Positions 6,960-16,876 of a stretch of 64,000 bases of DNA are shown piece after piece (the first letter of the stretch is position 1; the number at the start of each line of letters is the position of its first letter). A program made the position numbers and the translations under genes. Under the pieces are notes generated by a model that was given only the letters and a program-made list of their open reading frames with translations, ran no database searches and was not told the origin of the DNA. The DNA is from Desulfocicer vacuolatum DSM 3385 (GTDB lineage Bacteria > Desulfobacterota > Desulfobacteria > Desulfobacterales > Desulfobacteraceae), in contig NZ_FWXY01000011.1 in the NCBI RefSeq assembly GCF_900176365.1, positions 1 to 64,000 of the forward strand. The letters are read 5' to 3'.

Positions 6960-8930
6960 ATGGAATTGAACCTCAGAATCAAATTTAAAAAAGCTGGGAT
7001 TTTTACTGGGATTGCGGTTTTACTTTTAATCCTCATTGTTTTCCTTCCAAGGGATGTCAGGAGTGAAAACAACCAGATGATAAAGATGATAAAAATGATT
7101 ATCCCGGAACCAGGCACAGAGGTCATTGCCAAAAAGCCAATAATAAAATGCCGTGTCGCACAAGCCGTTGATCGTGATACCCTGGTTGTGATACTTGATA
7201 ACATGGACGTTACTGCAATAGTGATATTTACAGAGAAGGGGTTCCATGTAAAACCTGTTGCCATCCTTCCTTCCGGAGCCCACACCCTTATGATCAGTGG
7301 CGTTTCCACGGCTGGTGAGCGCTTTGAAGTATCTTTTGATTTTTCAAGTCGCCATTCAACTCTTTTTGATGAAGCATATTCAAACAACGAAGTGACGGCC
7401 TTATACGATAGGGTAATGGCTAAAAGCGACAACTTGGAGGGAGAACCTGATGGCAAAGTGGAAGCCAATCTTACAACGGACAATATATTGCAGACCAGCA
7501 AGTGGAGATTCCTATTGAATTCCAATATTCGATATTTTGACCAGAGCACCTCTGCCTTTCCTCCTCCATCCAAAGGTGTGGAGATTATCAATTACCTTCT
7601 CACCGCAAAATACCGGGGTAACGAACTTGATTTTACAGCAGCAACCGGCGATCTGCAGTTAAATGAAAGTGAAAACACCGTGGCTTATCTTTCACGAAGG
7701 GGAGGGCAACTTCTGCTGAAACACAAGAATTTTAATCTGAACAGCTTTGTTGTAAAGAGCGACCAGATATTTGGGTTTGACGGTGATTTAGGCCTTGAAG
7801 GAGACCTTGACGATCACATCATAGGGGTGTCAGGAGCGGTTAATCTTTTTTCCGACAAACTGCAACTTAAAACCGTATATGCAACGGGCAGCGAGCCGGG
7901 TGATGATTTTGGTTCCTGGTCAACAAGCGGTGATAAAAAAGGTAACGTCATCGGATTTATTATGGGATCTCATCTGCTGGATGACAGGGTGATACTTGAT
8001 GCCGAACTTGATTTTTCCAGATATGATGCAGATACCCTGGATGAATTTGGTTCAGAATCGGATAAGGCTTACAGAATAGGGGGCGAGGCAAATATCGGAA
8101 ATTATAGTTTGCGGGCCATATACAAATATACCGGCCCGGAATATCAGGTTGTGGGGAATCCGTCCATTCAAAAGGATTTACAGGGGATTTCAATCCAGGG
8201 AGGTACAACCCGTGAAAACCACGCCGTTACCTTCTCGTTTTCCCAATATCATGACAATGTCAAAAGCAATCCCCTCTATTCCAGAATCAAAACAATGGCG
8301 TTTGGAGGTGATTATAATTTCACGGGGTTCCAGGCATTTCCCATGGGAATCTCCTTTGAAAGAACAAGCTTAACAAGCTCCAGGGAACCTGAATTTACAG
8401 ATCCCATTAGAACGTATACTGACACCCTTACAGGTCATATCGCCTATATTAGAGACAGGTTGAGCCTGGGGTTCCAGGCAGGATATGGATTCCAGGAAGA
8501 CCGGATTTCAGACTTTAACGATACAACCAATATCAACCTGTCCCTTTCACCCTCCTACTCGTGGGATAGGCTTTCCATCTATCCAAGTTTCAGTTTTAAC
8601 AGGTCCAGGGCTCATTTTACCCATGTGAATACAGACACCTATACGACGAATCTGTCCTTTAACGGCAACCTTATCCCGGAAAAAATGGCATGTGAATTCT
8701 CAGGTACCTACAATAAAACCACAGCGGATGACAACTCAACAGATATGGACACCATTAATGCAAGCACGAGAATAACCTATTTCTTTACCAACAAGTTCTG
8801 GATCATGACAAATCCTGCGGTTGCTCTGATGGCCCAATACAACCAAAGCAGGGATCGACTCTTTGACCAGGAAGAGGAAGAGTTCAGAATCCTTTTGTCA
8901 TTCACAAACAACATCTCATTTTCATTTTAA
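6960..8930 (+). CDS. Outer-membrane beta-barrel protein
   Basis: This 656-residue protein has an N-terminal signal anchor (KKAGIFTGIAVLLLILIVFL, about 10-30), a short Ig-like region (IIPEPGTEVIAKKPIIKC to about 125), then about 480 residues of alternating aromatic/polar short strands and turns. Examples are YNFTGFQAFPMGISFERT and LSLSPSYSWDRLSIYPSFSF. The chain ends in ISFSF, and a terminal phenylalanine is the usual signal for the Bam outer-membrane insertion machinery. I recognise no specific family. The next gene follows after 11 bp and encodes a secreted PKD/Ig protein, so the two likely form an operon exporting or anchoring a surface structure. A palindrome and a stem-loop lie upstream. 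The barrel call is firm; transport versus structural role is unknown. Confidence 0.7.
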   Translation: MELNLRIKFKKAGIFTGIAVLLLILIVFLPRDVRSENNQMIKMIKMIIPEPGTEVIAKKPIIKCRVAQAVDRDTLVVILDNMDVTAIVIFTEKGFHVKPVAILPSGAHTLMISGVSTAGERFEVSFDFSSRHSTLFDEAYSNNEVTALYDRVMAKSDNLEGEPDGKVEANLTTDNILQTSKWRFLLNSNIRYFDQSTSAFPPPSKGVEIINYLLTAKYRGNELDFTAATGDLQLNESENTVAYLSRRGGQLLLKHKNFNLNSFVVKSDQIFGFDGDLGLEGDLDDHIIGVSGAVNLFSDKLQLKTVYATGSEPGDDFGSWSTSGDKKGNVIGFIMGSHLLDDRVILDAELDFSRYDADTLDEFGSESDKAYRIGGEANIGNYSLRAIYKYTGPEYQVVGNPSIQKDLQGISIQGGTTRENHAVTFSFSQYHDNVKSNPLYSRIKTMAFGGDYNFTGFQAFPMGISFERTSLTSSREPEFTDPIRTYTDTLTGHIAYIRDRLSLGFQAGYGFQEDRISDFNDTTNINLSLSPSYSWDRLSIYPSFSFNRSRAHFTHVNTDTYTTNLSFNGNLIPEKMACEFSGTYNKTTADDNSTDMDTINASTRITYFFTNKFWIMTNPAVALMAQYNQSRDRLFDQEEEEFRILLSFTNNISFSF

Positions 8931-8941
8931 GGGGGAGTGAC

Positions 8942-10603
8942 ATGAATATCAGACCACATCTGTATGTTTACGTTTCTGTCATTGCGCTGCTGCTTTTTAT
9001 CTGTGCAAACCCGCTTTATGCCATTACCATCTCTTCAAGTCCTGTAAGACCAACCGTAAATCAACCGGTGACACTGACAATAACATCCACCTATACGGCA
9101 ACCCCAAGCTGTGACATTCTTGTTGATTTTGGTGACGATTCAGGCCAGGTATCAGCCGGGACATGCTTTGTTACGCCATGCGTTCAGGTTTTGACCCACA
9201 CCTATACAGTGCCTGGCCAGTACACCATTATTGCCGGAGAAAATGCAAATTTTTGCAGAGTCTCACCAGGAGGACCGAACCCGGCAACACTCCAGATAAA
9301 TGTCCAGGCAGTCTGTGCCCCCATGTCAATAACAACGTCTTCCCCCCTTCCCCCGGGATCCGCGGGCCAGCCCTACACCGCCCAGATTAACATCTCGGGT
9401 GGATATCCCCCGGTATCCCTTTTCCAAATCTCCGGGGATCTCCCGCCGGGATTAAGCATGAATACCTCCGGCCGGATATCGGGTACCCCTTTAAGCGGCG
9501 GTACTTTTTCATTCACAATCATGGCCGAGGATGCCTGTCCCAACGGAAAGCAGTCTGCGCAGAGGACATTCAGTCTCTATATTGACCAGGCCGTCACCAT
9601 GGGTGTTACCGTACTCCCGTCCTCATTCACCATTGGCCGGGGCGCACCAACCACAAAGTCCATCACCTTTACGATCTCTTCCTCTTCCCTTGGAAACGTG
9701 GAGTTAACCTCTTCCATAGGACTCTTTATGGCCGGTGAAAACGTGGTTGGAGAAATCCATTCACCACTTAATATTTCAATAACCAACGGGTCTGGAAGGA
9801 TTACAGAAAGCATTTATATTCCCATTGCCGTGATAAAACGAACCGAAAATCTGGGGGTGGCAAAAATCGCTTATCAAAGAATATTTTCCGGCCAATCTCT
9901 TTCAGCAACCGCACGCAGTAACATCACCATCACAACGGATGCCGGTGCAGAATTCAGAATCTCGAGCACAAGACTCTTTTTTGAAAATAACCGTCCGGAA
10001 ATAACCATTTCAAGTAACCAGCCTCTCCCGGAGTTGTACGCTGAGATCAGGCATACCGGTACAGGCCTGCTCAAAGGGTACTGGGAGGTGGACGGAAAAA
10101 TATTTTCCAATGTATTCAAACATATTCCCAACGTTGACCGCACAATAATCACATCTCCATCCATGCCGTCTTTTCCAACCTTTGATCCTGGAACCCATGT
10201 GGTAAGATTCATCATAACCTCACCCCGGGAAAATATTGATTTTCCCAAAGTCATATACTTCGTAAAACCGGTGGCCCATACAAAACGGCTCCCCATCAAA
10301 CTGGTCCTGCCGCAGGATAACTCAAGCCTTAAATTCACATCTGGTGAGTTTAAATGGGAGGAGACTAATGCTATTAAATCAACCACATACTTGATTGAAT
10401 TCAGAAATATGATAAAGGAAAAAGCCATATTTTCTGCATACACTACAAAAAAGAGTTACCGGGTGTCAGATGATTTGTTAGAGAAATATTTCAAACCAAA
10501 TCAAAACTATCTATGGAGTGTCATTGGTTTTGATTCTGACGATGAAATCCATGGCGTAAGCAACCCATTCAAGTTCTTTTTTATGCCTCGTAACAGCAAA
10601 TAA
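8942..10603 (+). CDS. Secreted PKD/Ig-fold protein
   Basis: This 553-residue protein has a signal peptide (to about ANPLYA27) followed by a PKD-like domain (CDILVDFGDDSGQ, LTHTYTVPGQYTI, about 30-125). A putative-Ig (He_PIG) domain follows, with the hallmark GDLPPGLSMNTSGRISGTP (about 165-215), then about 330 residues of beta-rich sequence without a recognised enzyme motif. Paired cysteines in the PKD region suggest disulfides outside the cytoplasm. It starts 11 bp after the barrel gene behind GGGGGAG. These folds are adhesion and stalk modules, so I infer a cell-surface or periplasmic partner of the barrel protein. No catalytic residues are apparent. Confidence 0.7.
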   Translation: MNIRPHLYVYVSVIALLLFICANPLYAITISSSPVRPTVNQPVTLTITSTYTATPSCDILVDFGDDSGQVSAGTCFVTPCVQVLTHTYTVPGQYTIIAGENANFCRVSPGGPNPATLQINVQAVCAPMSITTSSPLPPGSAGQPYTAQINISGGYPPVSLFQISGDLPPGLSMNTSGRISGTPLSGGTFSFTIMAEDACPNGKQSAQRTFSLYIDQAVTMGVTVLPSSFTIGRGAPTTKSITFTISSSSLGNVELTSSIGLFMAGENVVGEIHSPLNISITNGSGRITESIYIPIAVIKRTENLGVAKIAYQRIFSGQSLSATARSNITITTDAGAEFRISSTRLFFENNRPEITISSNQPLPELYAEIRHTGTGLLKGYWEVDGKIFSNVFKHIPNVDRTIITSPSMPSFPTFDPGTHVVRFIITSPRENIDFPKVIYFVKPVAHTKRLPIKLVLPQDNSSLKFTSGEFKWEETNAIKSTTYLIEFRNMIKEKAIFSAYTTKKSYRVSDDLLEKYFKPNQNYLWSVIGFDSDDEIHGVSNPFKFFFMPRNSK

Positions 10604-10728
10604 GCCAGCATGTAAAATATTTTTGATTATAACATTATATTTCCCTATCAATAAAATTAATCAGTAATATTTATGAATACTAAGTAAATACTTGATCAAA
10701 CAGAGGCCTTACTGGTAAATCATTATCC

Positions 10729-13700
10729 ATGAATTACGATGCCCATGGTGACAAAAAGGAAAATGTCTCTGTCAGTATACAAAACACGCTATTTCTTGAT
10801 CTGGAAATTATCCCCCAGGGGGACATTATCCAAATGGGGGCCATACGAGGGGATCATGTTTTTGAAAAAATAGGACGGTTTAATACACTCAATGCCCTTA
10901 AAGAATTGGATGCCTTTGCCCATGGGACATCCTATATTGCTGGCCATAATATTCTTTTTCATGATTTGCCTCTCATGGCTCAAAAGAATGCAAATTTGAA
11001 CCTTTTTACAAAACTTGTCATGGATACCTTGTGGCTTTCTCCCCTTGCTTTTCCCCGGAATCCCTACCATGGACTGATAAAAGACTATAAACTGGTAAAG
11101 GAAAGTATTAATAATCCTGTTTCCGATGCCCGGCTTGCCGCCACCCTGCTCCGGGACCAGATGGATGCCTTTGCCGCCATGGACAGGGAGGTGTTATTGT
11201 TTTACCGGGTCTGTTTTCAGCATATGATTTTACCCGAATCCACCGGTTTTTTTCCAGCATTTACAACCCATTTGTTTTCCCGGCCGGGCAGGGGGCTTGG
11301 TGCATGTTTTGAACGATGCGGGGCAAAGGCCCTGATCACCCGGGATCGGGCCATGGATATTTTTCAGGATAAGACCCGGAATAAAGTGTGCCAAAGTACC
11401 TGGAAACATGTTTTTAAAGCCTTTTGGAAAAAATCGGATCAACGCTTCATTCTTGCCTACGCCTTGGCCTGGCTCCAGGTGGCCGGGGGAAATTCTGTGC
11501 TGCCTCCCTGGGTGAGAAAACAGTTTCCCTCCATTGTTTCTTTGCTGTCAAAACTTCGGGATGAGCCTTGTACAGACAAAAATTGTACCCATTGCCGGAA
11601 CACTCATGATCCGGTGAAACACCTTACCCGATTTTTCGGATATCCAGGCTATCGAAAACTCCCCGACGGCACCCCCCTCCAGGAACAGATTGTGACCCAT
11701 GGTCTGGCCGCAAAACCCTTGCTTGCCATTCTTCCCACCGGGGGCGGAAAATCCATCTGCTTTCAGATCCCGGCCCTGGCAGGTTATTTTAACACCGGCA
11801 GTCTCACCGTTGTGATCTCCCCTCTCCAGGCGCTCATGAAAGACCAGGTGGACAATTTAAATAAAAGCACCGGCGGCACGGCCGGGGCCACCATCAGCGG
11901 TTTGTTAACACCGCCGGAACGGGGCATGGTCATGGATCAGGTGGCCCTGGGGAACATTGGTATTCTTTATATATCTCCTGAACAGCTGCGTAACGGGTCG
12001 GTGAGAAAAATTTTAACCACCCGTCAGATTCGCTGCTGGGTGTTTGACGAAGCCCATTGTCTATCAAAATGGGGCCATGATTTCAGGCCTGATTATCTCT
12101 ATGCTTCCCGGTTCATTCGGGAGTTTTCAATAAAGGAAAAATTGACCCCCACAGTGGCCTGTTTCACGGCCACGGCCCGGCAGGATGTGGTGGAAGAGAT
12201 CATCAGCCACTTTAAGGATGAGCTCAACCTTGATTTGACGCTTTTCCAGGGTGGGGTGGAGCGTTCCAATCTTGATTTTGAAATCCACGCGGTGTCCTCC
12301 CACGAAAAACTTGACAGTGTTCACAATATATTAATAGAACGCCTGTCCCATGAAAGTGACGGCGCTGCCATTGTCTATTGTGCCACCCGGAAAAATACCC
12401 AGGCTGTTTCAGAATATCTTAACCAAAAAGGGTGGCACTCCGGATTTTTCCACGGGGCCATGACTCCGCCGGAAAAAAGAGAAATCCAGGAGGGCTTTAT
12501 TTCCGGGGAATTGCCGGTGATTGCGGCCACCAACGCCTTTGGCATGGGCATTGATAAGGACAATGTTCGTCTGGTGATCCACTATGACATTCCCGGGTCC
12601 ATGGAAAATTACATCCAGGAGGCAGGACGGGCCGGACGGGACAATAAAGATGCCCGATGTGTTCTTTTATATGATGAAAACGACATTGAAGCCCAGTTTC
12701 GTCTCAGCAGTGCCACCCGTCTCACCACAAGGGATATTGCCCAGATTTTAAAGGGAATTCAAAGGGCCCGGCGTAACCGGGAGGGCAATATTGTGGTCAC
12801 GGCCGGGGAAATTTTGCGGGATAACCGTGTGGACACGGGATTTGATCTGTCAGACCACGACTATGAAACCCGGGTAAAAACAGCCGTGTCATGGCTGGAG
12901 CGGGGGGGATTTTTATCCCGGGAGGAAAATCGCACCTCGGTATTCCAGGGTAAGCCTAAATTTCATGACATGGATGAGGCGCTACAGCGCATCAATGCCT
13001 TGAATCTCTCTTCTTTGAATAGAAATATCTGGTCCTGCATTCTTTCTGCCCTGGTCAATGCACCTAATGATATGGGACTTAATGCCGATGAGATCTGTGA
13101 ATCCCTGGGGCAAATTCCCCATTTGCCGGAAGAATTTAAAAATACCCGTAAAATTATTGCTGTGATGAACGACATGGCAGAGGCAGGGCTTATTGAGCGC
13201 AGCCTGATGCTGTCGGCCTGGGTGAAACAGACGGGTAAAGGCAATGCCACGGCTGTGCTTGGCCGGGTGTGTGCCGTGGAAAAGGCCATGCTGGAAGTGA
13301 TGGCACAATCCCATCCCCATGCTGAAGTGAATGAAACCGTACACCTCACCTTCCGGGGCATGAATCAGCAAATCCTGGACATGGGGGTGGACGGTACCAG
13401 TGTGGAGCTCATTAAACAGCTCTTAAAAACCATGGCCAACGACGGTAAAGGATTTGGCCATTCCATTTCCAGTCTGGAACTTTCCTATGAAAATCGGGAA
13501 ATGTGTCGTCTTCGGCTGCGCCGGGAATGGAACACCATGGCAAAGATCACCCAAAGACGTCATGATCTTGCCTGCCTCATCCTCCAGGCCATCAGGGATG
13601 CAGCCCCGGGTGGCGAAAAAAAACAAAAGGAGATATTGGTGCGATTTTCCTACGATTATATATCCCAGTATCTTTCCGGCAGTATTGCCACCATTGATAT

Positions 13701-16257
13701 AAAACCCGGTAAAATGATGGCGGCCCTGGAGGCAGGGCTTTTGTTTCTCCATGATAACAAGGTGATCAGCCTGCAGCACGGCATGGCTGTGTTCCGCCAG
13801 GCCATGACCTTGAAAATGGGGAAAAATGATAAGGCCAAGCGTTATACCCGGTCCGATTTTGAACCGTTATCCCTGCATTATACCCAGCGCATCTTTCAGA
13901 TTCATATCATGAATGCCTTTGCCCGCATGGGTACGGAAAAGCTCACCCAGGCATTGAATATGATTCTGGGTTATTTTTCCATGAACACCGAGGCCTTTAT
14001 TAAAAAATTTTTTCCCGGTAAAAAAGGGATGCTCAAGATGGCCACCGGTGAAGCGTCTTTTAAAAACATCGTCTCCAGTTTAAAACATCCGGATCAGGAA
14101 CGCATTGTCACAGCCGGTGCCCGGCGAAACCTTTTGGTGCTGGCAGGACCCGGTTCTGGAAAGACCCGCACCGTGGTTCACCGCTGTGCCTGGCTTTTAC
14201 GGGTTAAACGGGTGAATCCCGGATCTGTACTGGTATTGTGCTATAATCACAGCGCTGCTGTCTTGGTGAAAAAAAGATTACTGGCCCTCATAGATCAGGA
14301 TGCCCGGGGGGTATCGGTGATGACTTTTCATTCCCTTGCCATGCAGATCACCGGTAAAACACCGGGAATTACCATGGAGGGAGGCACTCGTATTTTCCCC
14401 GGGGGAAATTATGCCGGGGTCACGCAGCCGGAACAGTCCCTTGCCCGGTGGTTTGATACGGTTATCACCGAGGCAACGGATATACTGGCCGGGAAAAAAG
14501 AATTACCCGGCCTCGGTATGGATGAAATAAGGGAACGTATTCTGGCAGGATACGAATATATTCTGGTGGATGAGTACCAGGACATTGATCAGACCCAGTA
14601 TGATCTTATTTCTGCTGTGGCAGGCAGAGGACTTGTAACGGATAAAAAACAAGGGGGGCTGGGTAAGCTTAACATCATGGCTGTGGGGGATGATGATCAG
14701 TCCATTTATGGATTTAGAAATGCCAGTGTTAAATTTATCCGCAAGTTTAAAGAAGATTATGCAGCTGAGGTATTCCATCTTACGGAAAATTTTCGTTCTG
14801 CTCCCTGCATCATGGCATTGGGTAACACCCTTATTGCCCATAACAGAGACCGCATGAAAACCGATCATCCCATGAAAATAAGTCCCCATCACCTGGCCCG
14901 GCGATCCAGGGGAAACGTGGTCTTTTTTGGGGTTTCCGATGTGATGGACCAGGCCCGGCAGCTGACAACGGCTTTAAAGATAATCATGGAAAGCAACCCC
15001 GGTCTGCCCCTGGAACAGATGGCTGTTTTGTCCAGAAACGGCATGAATCACTCCATGCTTCTATCGGTTCGCCGGGTGCTGGAAGAAGAAAATATTCCCA
15101 TGAGTATTCCCCTTACCGGGGCCAGTCGGTTTTCTTTGTTCCGGGTCCGGGAGATCGAAAATTTCATGGCAGATCTTAATCAACATCCTGATATTTTTGC
15201 CCGCTCCTCTCAATTGCTGGGATGTTATTATGCCCGCTTGAGTATTAAACAGGTTTTCAAGCCTGAAAGGTCAAGTTCCATATCAACGGAAAAAGACTTT
15301 CTTTCATCCATGGCTGATAAATTTACCTGTGAAAATAAAAACCCCTGGCATCAGTTTATCGTGGATGGATTAACAGCCCTGGCCGCGGAAACCGGAGATG
15401 CTGAAATCAGCCTGTTCCAGGTTCACCATTTTTTTTCCCGGCTGATTCTGGAGCAGAAGCGGGAGCAGCGACTGGGGCGGGGCATTTTTCTTGGTACGGT
15501 TCACAGTGCCAAGGGCATGGAATTCTCCCATGTTTTTATTCTGGACGGAGGATGGGGCACCCCAAAAATCATGGCTGAAATGGAGGAAGAGCGACGGCTC
15601 TATTATGTGGCCATGACCCGGGCAAAGGAATGGCTGGGTCTTTTTTCCCTGAAGGGCAGCGGTAATCCCCATATAAATATCTTAAAGCGTGAAAATTGTT
15701 TTGATAATTGCCAGTTTGAGGCGATCCCCTCGCATCAAGGGATTGCCTCTGGTGTTTCCCACCACCCCGGTGCAGATCCTTTATATGAAATATCCCGCAA
15801 ATCCGGGGCGTATTTCAAGTTTTGTGGTGGGCAGACCGGGGCCGGAATAAGGTCCGCCCGTGGCGGTGATAAAAAAATAATGCCGGAAAATATTCGGTAT
15901 GACATTTTATCGCTGGGGGATATCTATCTGGACTATGCGGGAAGAAAATCATTGAATCATCCCATCCACAGGGCATTACAAGAACTCGTCCCCGGTGATG
16001 AACTTAAATTGCGGCACACCCCTGCCATGACTTTTTTGTGCACATTAAAAGGCGTGCCTGTGGCTGCCATGTCCCGGGAGGCCCGGCATCAATGGGCTCA
16101 AAAGCAGGATGAGGTCAAAGAAATAAAAATTATAGCCATGGTTCAACGGAAAAAAAACGATTGCCAGCCTGATTTTATTTCTAAGATTGCATGTGAAAAA
16201 TGGGAAATTCCCATTGTGGAAATTCGTCTGAGCATTAAAATATTTCCAGGTGGGTAA
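10729..16257 (+). CDS. Exonuclease-RecQ-UvrD fusion helicase (1842 aa)
   Basis: Three DNA-processing modules share one chain. Residues about 18-150 form a DEDD-type 3'-5' exonuclease domain (FLDLEIIPQGDI, AGHNILFHDLP, NNPVSDARLAA). Residues about 320-650 form a RecQ-type helicase with AILPTGGGKSICFQ, VFDEAHCLSKWGHDFRP and QEAGRAGRD; a CTDKNCTHC cluster stands just before it and winged-helix-like sequence follows. Residues about 1130-1660 form a UvrD/Rep helicase with LLVLAGPGSGKTRTV, ILVDEYQDIDQTQYD, GDDDQSIYGFRNA, LTENFRSAP and VAMTRAKEW. A C-terminal domain (YDILSLGDIYLDYAGRK to the end) follows. Between UvrD and this last domain, residues about 1685-1714 are encoded by an in-frame copy of repeat family A. 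The histidine expected in DEDDh enzymes appears to be Asn. A role in recombination or repair is inferred. The gene overlaps convergent mntP by 23 bp. Confidence 0.88.
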   Translation: MNYDAHGDKKENVSVSIQNTLFLDLEIIPQGDIIQMGAIRGDHVFEKIGRFNTLNALKELDAFAHGTSYIAGHNILFHDLPLMAQKNANLNLFTKLVMDTLWLSPLAFPRNPYHGLIKDYKLVKESINNPVSDARLAATLLRDQMDAFAAMDREVLLFYRVCFQHMILPESTGFFPAFTTHLFSRPGRGLGACFERCGAKALITRDRAMDIFQDKTRNKVCQSTWKHVFKAFWKKSDQRFILAYALAWLQVAGGNSVLPPWVRKQFPSIVSLLSKLRDEPCTDKNCTHCRNTHDPVKHLTRFFGYPGYRKLPDGTPLQEQIVTHGLAAKPLLAILPTGGGKSICFQIPALAGYFNTGSLTVVISPLQALMKDQVDNLNKSTGGTAGATISGLLTPPERGMVMDQVALGNIGILYISPEQLRNGSVRKILTTRQIRCWVFDEAHCLSKWGHDFRPDYLYASRFIREFSIKEKLTPTVACFTATARQDVVEEIISHFKDELNLDLTLFQGGVERSNLDFEIHAVSSHEKLDSVHNILIERLSHESDGAAIVYCATRKNTQAVSEYLNQKGWHSGFFHGAMTPPEKREIQEGFISGELPVIAATNAFGMGIDKDNVRLVIHYDIPGSMENYIQEAGRAGRDNKDARCVLLYDENDIEAQFRLSSATRLTTRDIAQILKGIQRARRNREGNIVVTAGEILRDNRVDTGFDLSDHDYETRVKTAVSWLERGGFLSREENRTSVFQGKPKFHDMDEALQRINALNLSSLNRNIWSCILSALVNAPNDMGLNADEICESLGQIPHLPEEFKNTRKIIAVMNDMAEAGLIERSLMLSAWVKQTGKGNATAVLGRVCAVEKAMLEVMAQSHPHAEVNETVHLTFRGMNQQILDMGVDGTSVELIKQLLKTMANDGKGFGHSISSLELSYENREMCRLRLRREWNTMAKITQRRHDLACLILQAIRDAAPGGEKKQKEILVRFSYDYISQYLSGSIATIDIKPGKMMAALEAGLLFLHDNKVISLQHGMAVFRQAMTLKMGKNDKAKRYTRSDFEPLSLHYTQRIFQIHIMNAFARMGTEKLTQALNMILGYFSMNTEAFIKKFFPGKKGMLKMATGEASFKNIVSSLKHPDQERIVTAGARRNLLVLAGPGSGKTRTVVHRCAWLLRVKRVNPGSVLVLCYNHSAAVLVKKRLLALIDQDARGVSVMTFHSLAMQITGKTPGITMEGGTRIFPGGNYAGVTQPEQSLARWFDTVITEATDILAGKKELPGLGMDEIRERILAGYEYILVDEYQDIDQTQYDLISAVAGRGLVTDKKQGGLGKLNIMAVGDDDQSIYGFRNASVKFIRKFKEDYAAEVFHLTENFRSAPCIMALGNTLIAHNRDRMKTDHPMKISPHHLARRSRGNVVFFGVSDVMDQARQLTTALKIIMESNPGLPLEQMAVLSRNGMNHSMLLSVRRVLEEENIPMSIPLTGASRFSLFRVREIENFMADLNQHPDIFARSSQLLGCYYARLSIKQVFKPERSSSISTEKDFLSSMADKFTCENKNPWHQFIVDGLTALAAETGDAEISLFQVHHFFSRLILEQKREQRLGRGIFLGTVHSAKGMEFSHVFILDGGWGTPKIMAEMEEERRLYYVAMTRAKEWLGLFSLKGSGNPHINILKRENCFDNCQFEAIPSHQGIASGVSHHPGADPLYEISRKSGAYFKFCGGQTGAGIRSARGGDKKIMPENIRYDILSLGDIYLDYAGRKSLNHPIHRALQELVPGDELKLRHTPAMTFLCTLKGVPVAAMSREARHQWAQKQDEVKEIKIIAMVQRKKNDCQPDFISKIACEKWEIPIVEIRLSIKIFPGG
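15781..15870 (+). repeat. Repeat family A copy inside a coding sequence
   Basis: The DNA starts TTATATGAAATATCCCGCAA and ends GGTCCGCCCGTGGCGG, matching the intergenic family A repeat, but lies within the exonuclease-RecQ-UvrD gene without breaking frame. It encodes LYEISRKSGAYFKFC, then GGQTGAGIRSARGGDKK, in the linker before the C-terminal domain. Confidence 0.85.
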
Positions 16258-16798
16258 ATAGAATACGCCCGCCGATGAGAATCAGGAGTACGCCTCCGGC
16301 AACGGTCATGTGTTTACCAAACAATTTACCCAGACGGATCCCGAGTTTGGTGGACAGGAACGACATTGCCACTGTGACAACTCCAATCATAGCAGCGGGA
16401 TACCAGATATTGATGTCAAGCATGGAAAGGCTTAGTCCCACTGCAAGGGCATCAATGCTGGTGGCCACACTGAGCATGACCATGGTCATACCCCGGGAGG
16501 GATCACCGACAGGATCATCTGTGCTATGGTCACTTCCTTCCTGAATCATTCTAATACCCACAATGCCAAGAAGGGCCATTGCAATCCAATGATCCACCGC
16601 CTTGAAGTGCGATGCAAAACCAATGCCCATGAACCAGCCCATGACAGGCATTAAAAATTGAAACAGTCCAAAATGAAATGACAATCTGAAAACTGCCCGT
16701 GCATCATTGGCAAACCCGGCTGCTGCCGCTGCAAGGGAAACCGCCGCTGCATCCATGGCAAGACCCACGGAAATGAGGATAATTTCAAAAAAAGTCAT
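16235..16798 (-). CDS. mntP: Manganese efflux pump MntP
   Basis: This 187-residue protein has six membrane helices and two homologous halves, exporting Mn2+. The two conserved aspartates sit in GLAMDAAAVSL (D16) and ATSIDALAVGLSL (D116), as expected for MntP. The start at ATG 16798 gives the usual family length and puts the first aspartate at residue 16. A TTG two codons upstream, better spaced from AAGGA, is possible. Its 3' end overlaps the end of the convergent helicase gene by 23 bp. It is divergent from the hydrolase gene with a 78-bp shared upstream region; I see no yybP-ykoY riboswitch in so short a space. Confidence 0.92.
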   Translation of the reverse strand: MTFFEIILISVGLAMDAAAVSLAAAAAGFANDARAVFRLSFHFGLFQFLMPVMGWFMGIGFASHFKAVDHWIAMALLGIVGIRMIQEGSDHSTDDPVGDPSRGMTMVMLSVATSIDALAVGLSLSMLDINIWYPAAMIGVVTVAMSFLSTKLGIRLGKLFGKHMTVAGGVLLILIGGRILFTHLEIF

Positions 16799-16876
16799 GG
16801 TCAATTCATTTTCCTTTATTTTGACAAAATTCAGGCAATGACATAACATAATAACCAAAAAACAACAGGGAAAAAT

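Noticed and set aside
6881-7591. A 236-codon minus-strand frame opposite the barrel-protein gene
   Set aside because: It is antisense to a gene with a clear signal peptide and barrel pattern; its own sequence shows no domain.
16799-16876. Manganese riboswitch (yybP-ykoY) before mntP
   Set aside because: The 78-bp divergent gap is too short and no matching motif was seen.
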